In this document: positions 6,920 to 13,068 of the stretch, in pieces
How positions within the stretch are numbered: position 1 is the first letter of the stretch
Layout: the number at the start of each line of letters is the position of its first letter
NCBI GenBank assembly: GCA_039934475.1
Contig: JBDTMC010000197.1
Location: 1-13,068, forward strand
From: JBDTMC01 sp039934475
Lineage (GTDB): Bacteria; Acidobacteriota; Terriglobia; Bryobacterales; Bryobacteraceae
Direction of reading: 5' to 3'
Length of the DNA: 13,068 nt
Notes under the pieces: model-generated
The model's database searches: none
What the model was told of the DNA's origin: nothing
The model's input: the letters and a program-made list of their open reading frames with translations, nothing else
Position numbers and translations under genes: made by a program

Positions 6920-7024
6920 ATGGCCGACGGCGAGGAAGAGCGCGAAGAAGAAAAGAAACGTCTCGAAGAAGAAAAGGAAAGGGGCGAACCCGACCCCTGG
7001 GAGCCCGAGCAAGGCGGCTCCTAA
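6920..7024 (+). CDS. Very small, highly charged protein of unknown function
   Basis: A 34-residue protein. The first half (MADGEEEREEEKKRLEEEKE) is nearly all Glu, Lys and Arg, suggesting one charged helix or short coiled coil. The second half (RGEPDPWEPEQGGS) is Pro/Gly-rich and holds the only Trp. A strong AAAGGAGG ends 4 nt before ATG 6920, which favours translation; an in-frame ATG at 6902 would add six residues. There is no signal peptide, membrane segment or Cys. It is divergent from the DUF6259-like gene and convergent with the prepilin gene. I do not recognise the family. A Glu/Lys-rich frame could also be low-complexity noise, but the ribosome binding site argues against that. Confidence 0.55.
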   Translation: MADGEEEREEEKKRLEEEKERGEPDPWEPEQGGS

Positions 7025-7103
7025 GCTAATCACCAATCAGCTGACGCACGCGCCAATGCGTGCCGCGTCGACACACCGCCGACGCCTCGTTTTCCGCGTT
7101 CGC

Positions 7104-7580
7104 CTACTTGATCTCTTTACTAGTCAGAGTGGCCGGCTCCTGGCCCCAGTTTTCCCTGATCACCAACGTCTGATCGGAGAAGAACGTCCGCCGCCCCGTG
7201 CTATTGAACGTCACCGGATTCGCGTTGACCGTGAACCCGCCGGGCCCACCTGTCATCGTGAACTGGAAGCCCGTCTTAATACCCAGCGCCAAGTCGCCCG
7301 GAATCAAATCCGCAGCCGACGGACCCGCCTGTCCGCTCTGCGGCGGCCCTAGCTCGGCCAGCGTAGCCGCATATTTGCCGAACTGAGAAAAATACTGAGT
7401 CTGCGCCGTTTGCAGCGCCTTGATCTGGGCAACGGCAGCCGTCTCCTGCGCCTGCATGCGCATCTTGTCCAGCTTTGGCGCCGCGATGGCCGCAATGATC
7501 AGAATGATCGCAATGACGATCAGCAACTCAATCAGGGAGAATCCGGCTTGCCGCCGGGTGCGCTTGGTCACTACAGACAT
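7104..7580 (-). CDS. Type IV prepilin-like protein (type IV pilus or type II secretion pseudopilin)
   Basis: A 158-residue protein. A short basic leader (MSVVTKRTRRQAG) is followed by FSLIELLIVIAIILIIAAIA, the classic class III signal. A prepilin peptidase should cut between G13 and F14, and E18 is the conserved Glu5 of the mature subunit. The hydrophobic helix is followed by an amphipathic alpha segment (about 40-70) and a small C-terminal globular domain. AGGTGGAG (7589-7596) lies 8 nt before ATG 7580 and decides the start; an upstream TTG at 7613 has no such support. It lies 45 nt downstream of kdsA on the same strand, so it may be the last gene of the kdsB-pyrG-kdsA transcript. It could be a major pilin, a minor pilin or a pseudopilin, and the sequence does not settle which. 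No other pilus genes are in the window. Confidence 0.88.
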   Translation of the reverse strand: MSVVTKRTRRQAGFSLIELLIVIAIILIIAAIAAPKLDKMRMQAQETAAVAQIKALQTAQTQYFSQFGKYAATLAELGPPQSGQAGPSAADLIPGDLALGIKTGFQFTMTGGPGGFTVNANPVTFNSTGRRTFFSDQTLVIRENWGQEPATLTSKEIK

Positions 7581-7625
7581 AGATATGACTCCACCTGTAT
7601 ATGACGTTATCAAATCGCGAAGCGT

Positions 7626-8432
7626 TTAGAAGGTCTTCACTAGCGTATCGATCTGCCGCAATCGCCCCAATAGTCCCGCCAGGCGCGCCAAAGGCAACGC
7701 ATTCGTCCCGTCCGACAACGCCCGTTCCGGAGCTTCATGGACTTCCACAAACAAACCATCGATCCCCGTAGCCACGGCCGCGCGCGACAACGGTTCAATA
7801 AACTGCGGCTGCCCGCCTGAGCCCTGTCCCGTCGCCCCCGGCAGTTGCACGCTATGCGTGGCGTCAAACACTACCGGCCATCCGCCCTCCCGCATAATCG
7901 CCAGCCCGCGCATGTCCACCACTAAATTGTTGTAGCCGAAACTCGACCCGCGTTCCGTGAGGATCACCCTGCCGTTCCCGGTGGACGCCACCTTCTCCGC
8001 CGCCAGCCGGATATCCGCCGGAGCCACAAACTGGCCCTTCTTGATATTCACGACGCGCCCCGTCCGACCGGCCGCCACCAGCAAGTCCGTCTGCCGGCAA
8101 AGGAACGCCGGAATCTGCAGGATGTCCACAGCCTCGGCTACCGCTTCCGCCTGCCCCGGCTCATGGACATCAGTCAGCACAGGAATACCCAGCGCCCGCA
8201 CCGACTTCAAAATGCGCAGGCCCTCCATCAGCCCCGGCCCGCGATACGACGTCACGCTGCTCCGGTTAGCCTTATCGAAGGAAGCTTTGAAAACGAATGG
8301 CCCCGCAATCGCGCCAATCTCCCGTGCCAGGAAGTGCACGTGCTCTTCGCTCTCAATGACACAAGGTCCCGCGATCAACGCCAGCGCGGCTCCGTCGCCG
8401 AAGGCCACCCCCGGCGCTACCTCAATCCGCAT
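7626..8432 (-). CDS. kdsA: 3-deoxy-8-phosphooctulonate synthase (KDO-8-P synthase)
   Basis: A cytoplasmic 268-residue TIM-barrel enzyme that condenses phosphoenolpyruvate with arabinose-5-phosphate to give Kdo-8-phosphate for lipopolysaccharide. Motifs are IAGPCVIESEEH, FKASFDKANRSS, LTDVHEP, NIKKGQF and DATHSVQLPGA. It belongs to the metal-dependent class: C24 sits where the metal-independent E. coli enzyme has Asn, and H193, E230 and D241 complete the ligand set. The 37- and 11-residue spacings match the Aquifex enzyme. ATG 8432 overlaps the 3' end of pyrG by 11 nt. The open frame extends upstream to 8633, but that part is a shadow of pyrG. At 268 residues it is slightly shorter than the usual ~280, but the core is intact. 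Confidence 0.95.
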   Translation of the reverse strand: MRIEVAPGVAFGDGAALALIAGPCVIESEEHVHFLAREIGAIAGPFVFKASFDKANRSSVTSYRGPGLMEGLRILKSVRALGIPVLTDVHEPGQAEAVAEAVDILQIPAFLCRQTDLLVAAGRTGRVVNIKKGQFVAPADIRLAAEKVASTGNGRVILTERGSSFGYNNLVVDMRGLAIMREGGWPVVFDATHSVQLPGATGQGSGGQPQFIEPLSRAAVATGIDGLFVEVHEAPERALSDGTNALPLARLAGLLGRLRQIDTLVKTF

Positions 8433-10083
8433 GGGAGAAACGCGGCTCGTCCTGGTTGAACAGCGGCGTCGACTCGGTGGCCAGCCTCTTCTGCCGGTAC
8501 TCCGCCGCCGCGCCAATGAAAGCCTTAAACAGCGGATGTGGCTCCAACGGCTTGCTCTTGAACTCCGGATGGAACTGGCACCCCAGATACCACGGATGAT
8601 CGGCCAGCTCGCAAATCTCCACGTACACCCCATCCGGCGTCTGGCCAGTTAACCGCAGGCCATGGCTGGTGAGGGTCTTCTCGTAATCGCGGTTGAACTC
8701 AAAACGATGCCGATGGCGTTCGCTGATGCGCTCGGAATCATACGCCGCTCGCGCAAATGAGCCTTCCGCCAACTCGCACGGATAGGCACCCAATCGCATC
8801 GTGCCGCCCAGTTCATCAACGCCCTTCAACTCTCGCAGCTTATAAATCACGCGATGCGGCGTAGCCGGTTCGAACTCCGTGGAATCGGCATCCGCCAAAC
8901 CGCAAACGTGCCGCGCGAACTCAATCACCATCGTCTGCATGCCAAGGCAAATTCCGAAATACGGCACCTTGCTCTCGCGCGCAAAACGGATCGCCTGGAT
9001 CATCCCCTCCACGCCGCGCTTGCCAAATCCGCCCGGCACAAGGATGCCGTCAAACTGCTCTAACTCCGACCTGCATTCCGGCCACCGCATCTCTTCCGAT
9101 TCAATCCACCGGATGTGCACCTTCACGCCATGCGCCAGGCCGCCGTGCAGCAGTGCTTCCTTCAAGCTCTTATAGGAATCTTCGTATTCCACGTACTTGC
9201 CCACCAGCCCGATCTCAATCACATCGGTCGGGTTCTTCATCCGGTGCAGCATCTCCGTCCAATTGGACAAATCGCGTTCCCTTGCCGGCAGCTTCAGCAG
9301 CTTCAGGATGATCTCATCCACCTTCTGCGCCGCGAACTCGATAGGCACCTCATAGACGCTCGACACATCCATCGCCGAGATCACCGCTTCCTTGTCCACA
9401 TCGCAGAACAGTGCGATCTTTTCCTTCAAATCGTCGCCCAGCGGACGTTCTGAACGGCACAGCAGCATGTCCGGCTGGATACCGATCGCCCGCAGTTCCT
9501 TGACGCTGTGTTGGGTCGGCTTCGTCTTCAATTCCTGAGCCGCCGCAATCCACGGCACCAGCGTCACGTGAACGAAGAACGCGTTCTCTTTGCCCACCTC
9601 GTGGCGTACTTGACGAATCGCTTCCAGAAACGGTAGCGATTCAATATCGCCCACCGTCCCGCCGATCTCGACAATCACCACATCCACATCGTTCGAGATT
9701 TTGCGGATCGCCGCCTTGATCTCGTTGGTGACGTGAGGAATCACCTGGACCGTCTTGCCCAGGTAATCGCCCCGCCGTTCCCTCGTGATGATCTGCTCGT
9801 ACAGCCGCCCTGACGTGAGATTGTTCGCCTGGCTCAGAGGAGCATGCGTGAACCGCTCATAATGGCCCAGGTCGAGATCCGTCTCCGCGCCGTCGTCGGT
9901 CACAAAGACTTCCCCGTGCTGGAACGGGCTCATCGTTCCCGGATCCACGTTCAGGTAGGGGTCAAATTTTTGGATTGTTACTCGGAGACCACGGCTCTCA
10001 AGGAGGCAGCCGATAGATGCGGCGGCGATTCCCTTTCCAAGGGACGAGACAACGCCGCCAGTTACGAAGATGTACTTAGCCAT
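8422..10083 (-). CDS. pyrG: CTP synthase (glutamine-hydrolysing)
   Basis: This 553-residue cytoplasmic enzyme makes CTP from UTP, ATP and glutamine, near the usual length of ~540. The synthetase domain starts with YIFVTGGVVSSLGKG and includes QKFDPYLNVDPGTM and KPTQHSV (about 188-194). The C-terminal class I glutamine amidotransferase domain has GGFGKRGVEG, GICLGMQ with nucleophile C379, and CQFHPE with H505 and E507, completing the triad. All catalytic elements look intact. It overlaps kdsB by 8 nt upstream and kdsA by 11 nt downstream, so all three are probably translated from one mRNA. The product supplies the CTP that KdsB uses, a sensible pairing that recurs in other Gram-negative genomes. 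Confidence 0.97.
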   Translation of the reverse strand: MAKYIFVTGGVVSSLGKGIAAASIGCLLESRGLRVTIQKFDPYLNVDPGTMSPFQHGEVFVTDDGAETDLDLGHYERFTHAPLSQANNLTSGRLYEQIITRERRGDYLGKTVQVIPHVTNEIKAAIRKISNDVDVVIVEIGGTVGDIESLPFLEAIRQVRHEVGKENAFFVHVTLVPWIAAAQELKTKPTQHSVKELRAIGIQPDMLLCRSERPLGDDLKEKIALFCDVDKEAVISAMDVSSVYEVPIEFAAQKVDEIILKLLKLPARERDLSNWTEMLHRMKNPTDVIEIGLVGKYVEYEDSYKSLKEALLHGGLAHGVKVHIRWIESEEMRWPECRSELEQFDGILVPGGFGKRGVEGMIQAIRFARESKVPYFGICLGMQTMVIEFARHVCGLADADSTEFEPATPHRVIYKLRELKGVDELGGTMRLGAYPCELAEGSFARAAYDSERISERHRHRFEFNRDYEKTLTSHGLRLTGQTPDGVYVEICELADHPWYLGCQFHPEFKSKPLEPHPLFKAFIGAAAEYRQKRLATESTPLFNQDEPRFSHAD

Positions 10084-10843
10084 TCTGTTCCGGAATCAGG
10101 AAAGCTCCCTCAAACATTCTGGAGACTTTCTCCAGGTCCTCCGGCGTATCAACGCCCAGGGACTCATATTCTGTTTCGACCACTCGGATAGAGTAGCCGT
10201 TTTCGAGCGCCCGCAGTTGTTCTAACTTTTCCGCGAGTTCTAGGGGGCCTACCGGCAGGTCCGAATAGCCCAATAGAAAATCGCGCCTGTATACATACAG
10301 ACCGACGTGCTTGAAGTGGGCCGTGCGGTGGTCCGGTTCGTCGCCGCCGCGTACAAACGGAATCGGGGAGCGCGAAAAATAAATTGCATCGCCGCGCCGG
10401 TTCGTCACCACTTTCACCACGTTGGGGTTGTTAACCTCTGAGGGATCCTCAATACGCTTTTTTAACGTCGCCATCGGCACTTCGTCATCGTCTAATAAAG
10501 CAAGAGCGGCTGCGTCGATCGCGGCCGGATCGATGAGAGGCTCGTCACCCTGGATGTTTACTACGATATCGGCGCTTTCAGCGGAGGCCACCTCGGCCAC
10601 TCGATCGGTTCCTGAAAGATGGTCAACCCGCGTCATGCGCACCGTTGCGCCAAACGCCCGCGCTGCGCTCGCAATCCGCTCATCGTCGGTGGCGATGACA
10701 ATCTTCGACAAATACCGCGCTTCCGAGGCCCTTTCAAAGACGTGTTGCAGGATTGATTTTGAGGCTAGAGGGACGAGGGCTTTTCCAGGAAAACGGGAGG
10801 AGGCAAACCGGGCGGGAATAACGCCCAGAATTCGCGTTGGCAC
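10076..10843 (-). CDS. kdsB: 3-deoxy-manno-octulosonate cytidylyltransferase (CMP-Kdo synthetase)
   Basis: A 255-residue cytoplasmic enzyme that activates Kdo with CTP to CMP-Kdo, the donor for lipid A core assembly. IPARFASSRFPGKAL (about 9-23) is the nucleotide-binding signature. NIQGDEPLI carries the Mg ligand D100, HVGLYVYRRDFL is typical of the family, and GVDTPEDL holds the second metal ligand D232. The length equals the family norm. Translation begins at GTG 10843, because an in-frame stop lies just upstream. There is no Shine-Dalgarno. An extended -10 element ends 5 nt before the GTG, so the transcript may be leaderless. It is first in the kdsB-pyrG-kdsA operon and divergent from the VWA genes. 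Confidence 0.96.
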   Translation of the reverse strand: MPTRILGVIPARFASSRFPGKALVPLASKSILQHVFERASEARYLSKIVIATDDERIASAARAFGATVRMTRVDHLSGTDRVAEVASAESADIVVNIQGDEPLIDPAAIDAAALALLDDDEVPMATLKKRIEDPSEVNNPNVVKVVTNRRGDAIYFSRSPIPFVRGGDEPDHRTAHFKHVGLYVYRRDFLLGYSDLPVGPLELAEKLEQLRALENGYSIRVVETEYESLGVDTPEDLEKVSRMFEGAFLIPEQNG

Positions 10844-10848
10844 AATAG

Positions 10849-10857
10849 ATCATACCA
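10849..10857 (-). promoter_or_regulatory. Extended -10 promoter for kdsB, probably giving a leaderless mRNA
   Basis: The minus strand reads TGGTATGAT, a TGn extension plus a -10 hexamer matching five of six consensus positions. CTATT follows and then the GTG start of kdsB, so transcription would begin at or within a base or two of the start codon. No convincing -35 hexamer was found, which is common for extended -10 promoters. Confidence 0.5.
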
Positions 10858-10870
10858 CAAAGAAAGTGCA

Positions 10871-10879
10871 TGATATACT
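10871..10879 (+). promoter_or_regulatory. Extended -10 promoter for the VWA gene pair
   Basis: TGATATACT is a TGn extension plus TATACT. Transcription from about 10886 would leave a leader of roughly 25 nt containing AGAGGGG (10897-10903), 8 nt before ATG 10912. It lies 13 bp from the divergent kdsB promoter, back to back. No clear -35 hexamer was found. Confidence 0.5.
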
Positions 10880-10911
10880 GAAGTCGGTTGCGATTAAGAG
10901 GGGATGCCGCT

Positions 10912-11985
10912 ATGGGTTCTAAGCATTTCCGGACAGCCCGGAACACCCTCTGCTGCGTCGCCTTCGCACTCGCGGTTGGGGCTGCGAGCGGAGCAGGTCA
11001 GTCCTCCAGTTCAAGCAGCGCTTCGAAAGCGATCGACGCCAAAGCCGACATCAAAACTCAAAAGCCGACCTCATCCGATCCGAACGTCTCCATCACACCC
11101 CGTATCCGGCCCGCCCCCGACGCCGGTAATGACCGCCGCGAAGCCAACATCCGCATCGATACCAACGTCGTCCTGGTCAACGTCTCCGTAACTACACCGC
11201 TCAATCAGTTCGTCACCGGCATGGAGAAGGAACACTTCCGCATCTTTGAAGATAAGGTGGAACAGAAGATCCAGACGTTTGGCAGCATCGACGCCCCCAT
11301 CTCCGTCGGCTTGGTCTTTGACGCTAGCGGTAGCATGGGTCCCAAGCTTGTTAAGTCCCGCCAGGCCGCTTCCCAGTTCTTCAAAACCGCCAATCCAGAC
11401 GACGAGTTTTTCCTTGTTCAGTTTAACGACCGCCCGGAACTTGTGGTCCCCTTCACCACCAATACGGAAGAGATCCAAAACCGTCTCACCTTTACGCAGG
11501 CCAAGGGCCGCACGTCGCTCCTCGACGCCCTTTATCTCGCCATGCATGAGATGAAGAAGGCCCGCAATCCGCGCAAAGCCGTGCTCATCCTCTCCGATGG
11601 CGGCGACAACGCCAGTCGCTACACAGAGAGCGAGATCCGGAACCTCGTTCGTGAAGCGGATGTCCAGGTCTACGCCATTGGTATCTTCGAGCCCATGGCA
11701 TCGCGCGGCCGCACCACTGAGGAAATGTCCGGCCCGGGCCTGCTCAGCGAGTTGGCCGAACAGACGGGCGGTCGCCACTTCCCGGTCGACAACATCAACG
11801 AGTTGCCCGACGTCTCAGCCAAGATCGGCATCGAACTTCGAAACCAGTATGTGATCGGTTATAGTCCAATCAATCAGGAGCGTGACGGAAAGTACCGCCG
11901 CATCTCGGTGAAGCTGGTCCAACCGAAAGGACTGCCCCCGCTCCGCCCCACATTTCGCCAGGGATACTATGCACCTTCGCAATAA
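10912..11985 (+). CDS. Secreted VWA-domain protein (VWFA-related acidobacterial type), first of a tandem pair
   Basis: A 357-residue protein. A signal peptide (about 1-30, hydrophobic LCCVAFALAVGAASGA) is followed by a Ser-rich and charged linker. Residues 83-125 form the beta region typical of this acidobacterial family (TNVVLVNVSVTTPLNQFVTG, then EHFRIFEDKVEQKI). The von Willebrand A domain (about 130-320) has a complete MIDAS metal site: DASGS (D137, S139, S141), T201 in GRTSLLDAL and D229 in LSDGGDN. VWA domains bind protein partners through this metal; the partner is unknown. The C-terminal IELRNQYVIGYSP and the FRQGYYAP ending recur in the downstream gene. ATG 10912 has AGAGGGG at good spacing; the in-frame TTG 10888 is unlikely. 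The signal peptide has two Cys (14, 15) but no clear lipobox. Confidence 0.9.
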   Translation: MGSKHFRTARNTLCCVAFALAVGAASGAGQSSSSSSASKAIDAKADIKTQKPTSSDPNVSITPRIRPAPDAGNDRREANIRIDTNVVLVNVSVTTPLNQFVTGMEKEHFRIFEDKVEQKIQTFGSIDAPISVGLVFDASGSMGPKLVKSRQAASQFFKTANPDDEFFLVQFNDRPELVVPFTTNTEEIQNRLTFTQAKGRTSLLDALYLAMHEMKKARNPRKAVLILSDGGDNASRYTESEIRNLVREADVQVYAIGIFEPMASRGRTTEEMSGPGLLSELAEQTGGRHFPVDNINELPDVSAKIGIELRNQYVIGYSPINQERDGKYRRISVKLVQPKGLPPLRPTFRQGYYAPSQ

Positions 11986-12895
11986 TATAGCCGCGGGACT
12001 CGCCGCGGCCGTCCTGATGGTTCCGGTCTCTCTACGCGCCCAGGATGACCAAAGCACGTTCCGCGCGGATACCCGCCTCGTGGTGCTGCACGCCAGCGTT
12101 GTCGACGGCAAGGGCAACCTTGTTACCACCCTCAAGAAGGAAGACTTCAAGGTCTTCGAGAACCAGGTCCCTCAACAGGTAAAGGTCTTCCGCCGCGAAG
12201 ATGTGCCGGTCTCGATGGGCCTCATCATCGACAACAGCGGCAGCATGCGCGACAAACGCAAGAAGGTGGAAGCGGCCGCACTGGCGCTGGTGAAGGCCTC
12301 CAACGCACAGGATGAAGTGCTGGTGGTCAACTTCAACGATGAAGCATATGAGGACGTCCCCTTCACCAACGACATCAAGAAGATGGAAGAGGGCCTCACG
12401 AAGATCGATTCCCGTGGCGGCACCGCCATGCGCGATGCCATCGACCTTGTCATCGATCACATAAAGACAAAAGCCAAAAAAGACAAGAAGGTGATTTTCA
12501 TCGTCACCGACGGCAACGACAACACCAGTTCTGTGTCCCTCGAAAAGCTTGTCCAGAAGGCTCACAACAGTGAGATCGTGATGTACGCCATCGGTCTGTT
12601 GAGCGAAGAGGAGCACCGCGAAGAGAAGAAGGCCAAGCGCGCCTTGGATTCGCTAACGACAGCTTCGGGCGGCATCGCCTACTATCCGAAGGATCTGGCC
12701 GAGGTGGAGAAACTGGCGCTCCAGATTGCCCAGGACATCCGCAACCAGTACATCATTGCCTACTCGCCAACTAATCAGACCCTAGACGGCAGTTTCCGCC
12801 AGATTAAAGTCCAAACCAACGGTCGTAAGTACAGTGTTCGCACCCGCACCGGCTACTACGCCTCGCCGGACACACCTAAGCGGGCCGCCAACTAA
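11969..12895 (+). CDS. Secreted VWA-domain protein (VWFA-related acidobacterial type), second of a tandem pair
   Basis: A 308-residue paralogue of the preceding protein, with the same order of parts and a shorter linker. A signal peptide (MHLRNNIAAGLAAAVLMVPV, then SLRA) probably cleaves near residue 24. FRADTRLVVLHASVVDGKGN and FKVFENQVPQQVKVF form the N-terminal beta region. The VWA domain keeps its MIDAS: DNSGS (D88, S90, S92), T152 in RGGTAMRDAI and D181 in VTDGNDN. IRNQYIIAYSP and RTGYYASP close the protein. ATG 11969 overlaps the 3' end of the first gene by 17 nt, and AGGG lies 5 nt upstream, so translation is probably coupled. The pair likely arose by tandem duplication and may form a heteromer or bind a shared envelope partner (inference). 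Confidence 0.9.
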   Translation: MHLRNNIAAGLAAAVLMVPVSLRAQDDQSTFRADTRLVVLHASVVDGKGNLVTTLKKEDFKVFENQVPQQVKVFRREDVPVSMGLIIDNSGSMRDKRKKVEAAALALVKASNAQDEVLVVNFNDEAYEDVPFTNDIKKMEEGLTKIDSRGGTAMRDAIDLVIDHIKTKAKKDKKVIFIVTDGNDNTSSVSLEKLVQKAHNSEIVMYAIGLLSEEEHREEKKAKRALDSLTTASGGIAYYPKDLAEVEKLALQIAQDIRNQYIIAYSPTNQTLDGSFRQIKVQTNGRKYSVRTRTGYYASPDTPKRAAN

Positions 12896-12907
12896 GTGCT
12901 TGGGTAC

Positions 12908-13068
12908 ATGTGGAAGGCCTCTCGTGGCTACCGGCTCGCGCCCTGGCGCAGCCCCTATTTACGTTGGCGCATTGAGACATATTGGGGCATTCACGCCGAA
13001 ACTCTCACCTTTCGCGACTTCTGGCGCTTCGTTTGGCAACACCGCCGCGAACTCCATCGCTTCCTCCG
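12908..13068 (+). CDS. Start of an unrecognised gene, cut by right edge
   Basis: An open frame of 53 complete codons starts 12 nt after the second VWA gene and leaves the window. The visible part (MWKASRGYRLAPWRSPYLRW, later HAETLTFRDFWRFVWQHRRE) is rich in Trp, Arg and Tyr, with no obvious signal peptide or membrane segment. GTG 12896 is also in frame, directly after the preceding stop, so the start is uncertain. The same strand and tight spacing suggest it belongs to the VWA operon. The family is not recognised. Confidence 0.6.
   Translation, partial: MWKASRGYRLAPWRSPYLRWRIETYWGIHAETLTFRDFWRFVWQHRRELHRFL

Noticed and set aside
7046..7063. Inverted repeat GCACGC / GCGTGC between two convergent genes, considered as a terminator
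   Set aside because: The 6-bp stem has no adjacent T-run on either strand, so a rho-independent terminator is not supported.
11071..11778. A 235-codon minus frame opposite the first VWA gene, and a similar 194-codon frame at 12032-12616 opposite the second
   Set aside because: Both mirror strongly supported VWA genes and have no recognisable domain or ribosome binding site. The long antisense frames come from codon bias in GC-rich DNA.

Overview
The window looks like a chromosomal segment of an Acidobacteriota bacterium, most likely of the Solibacter/Bryobacter type. Three things point there. Two tandem secreted von Willebrand factor A proteins match the architecture annotated as 'VWFA-related acidobacterial domain'. 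Kdo genes show a Gram-negative envelope. The DNA is GC-rich, with a carbohydrate-degradation locus. The phylum call is inference from family resemblance, not from a search.

Layout from left to right. (1) Positions 1-1029, minus: the N-terminal part of an M1-type metallopeptidase that runs off the left edge. Its start codon lies inside a short interspersed repeat. (2) 1164-1907, plus: a stand-alone metallo-beta-lactamase-fold protein with flavodiiron-like ligands. (3) 1946-2615, minus: a PIN toxin / ribbon-helix-helix antitoxin pair, toxin gene first. (4) 2674-2765: a decayed fragment resembling part of the neighbouring symporter gene. (5) 2938-6775, minus: a two-gene unit encoding a large DUF6259-like glycosidase-type protein and a sodium:sugar symporter one base downstream. 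(6) 6808-6894: a cluster of the same short repeat found at 1011-1036. (7) 6920-7024, plus: a very small, highly charged protein gene with a strong ribosome binding site. (8) 7104-10843, minus: kdsB-pyrG-kdsA with overlapping ends, followed by a prepilin-like gene. (9) 10849-10879: back-to-back extended -10 promoters. (10) 10912-12895, plus: two overlapping VWA genes. (11) From 12908, plus: the start of an unrecognised gene cut by the right edge.

How the genes work together. KdsA makes Kdo-8-phosphate, PyrG makes CTP, and KdsB joins Kdo to CMP, so the operon supplies the activated sugar for the lipopolysaccharide core. The DUF6259 protein and the symporter plausibly release and import a sugar, but the substrate cannot be read from the sequence. 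The VWA pair is translationally coupled and is probably exported. No rRNA, tRNA, CRISPR array or complete transposon was seen. The least explained feature is the short GGGGTCAGACGCATTTAT repeat, which sits at or just upstream of the 5' ends of three genes.
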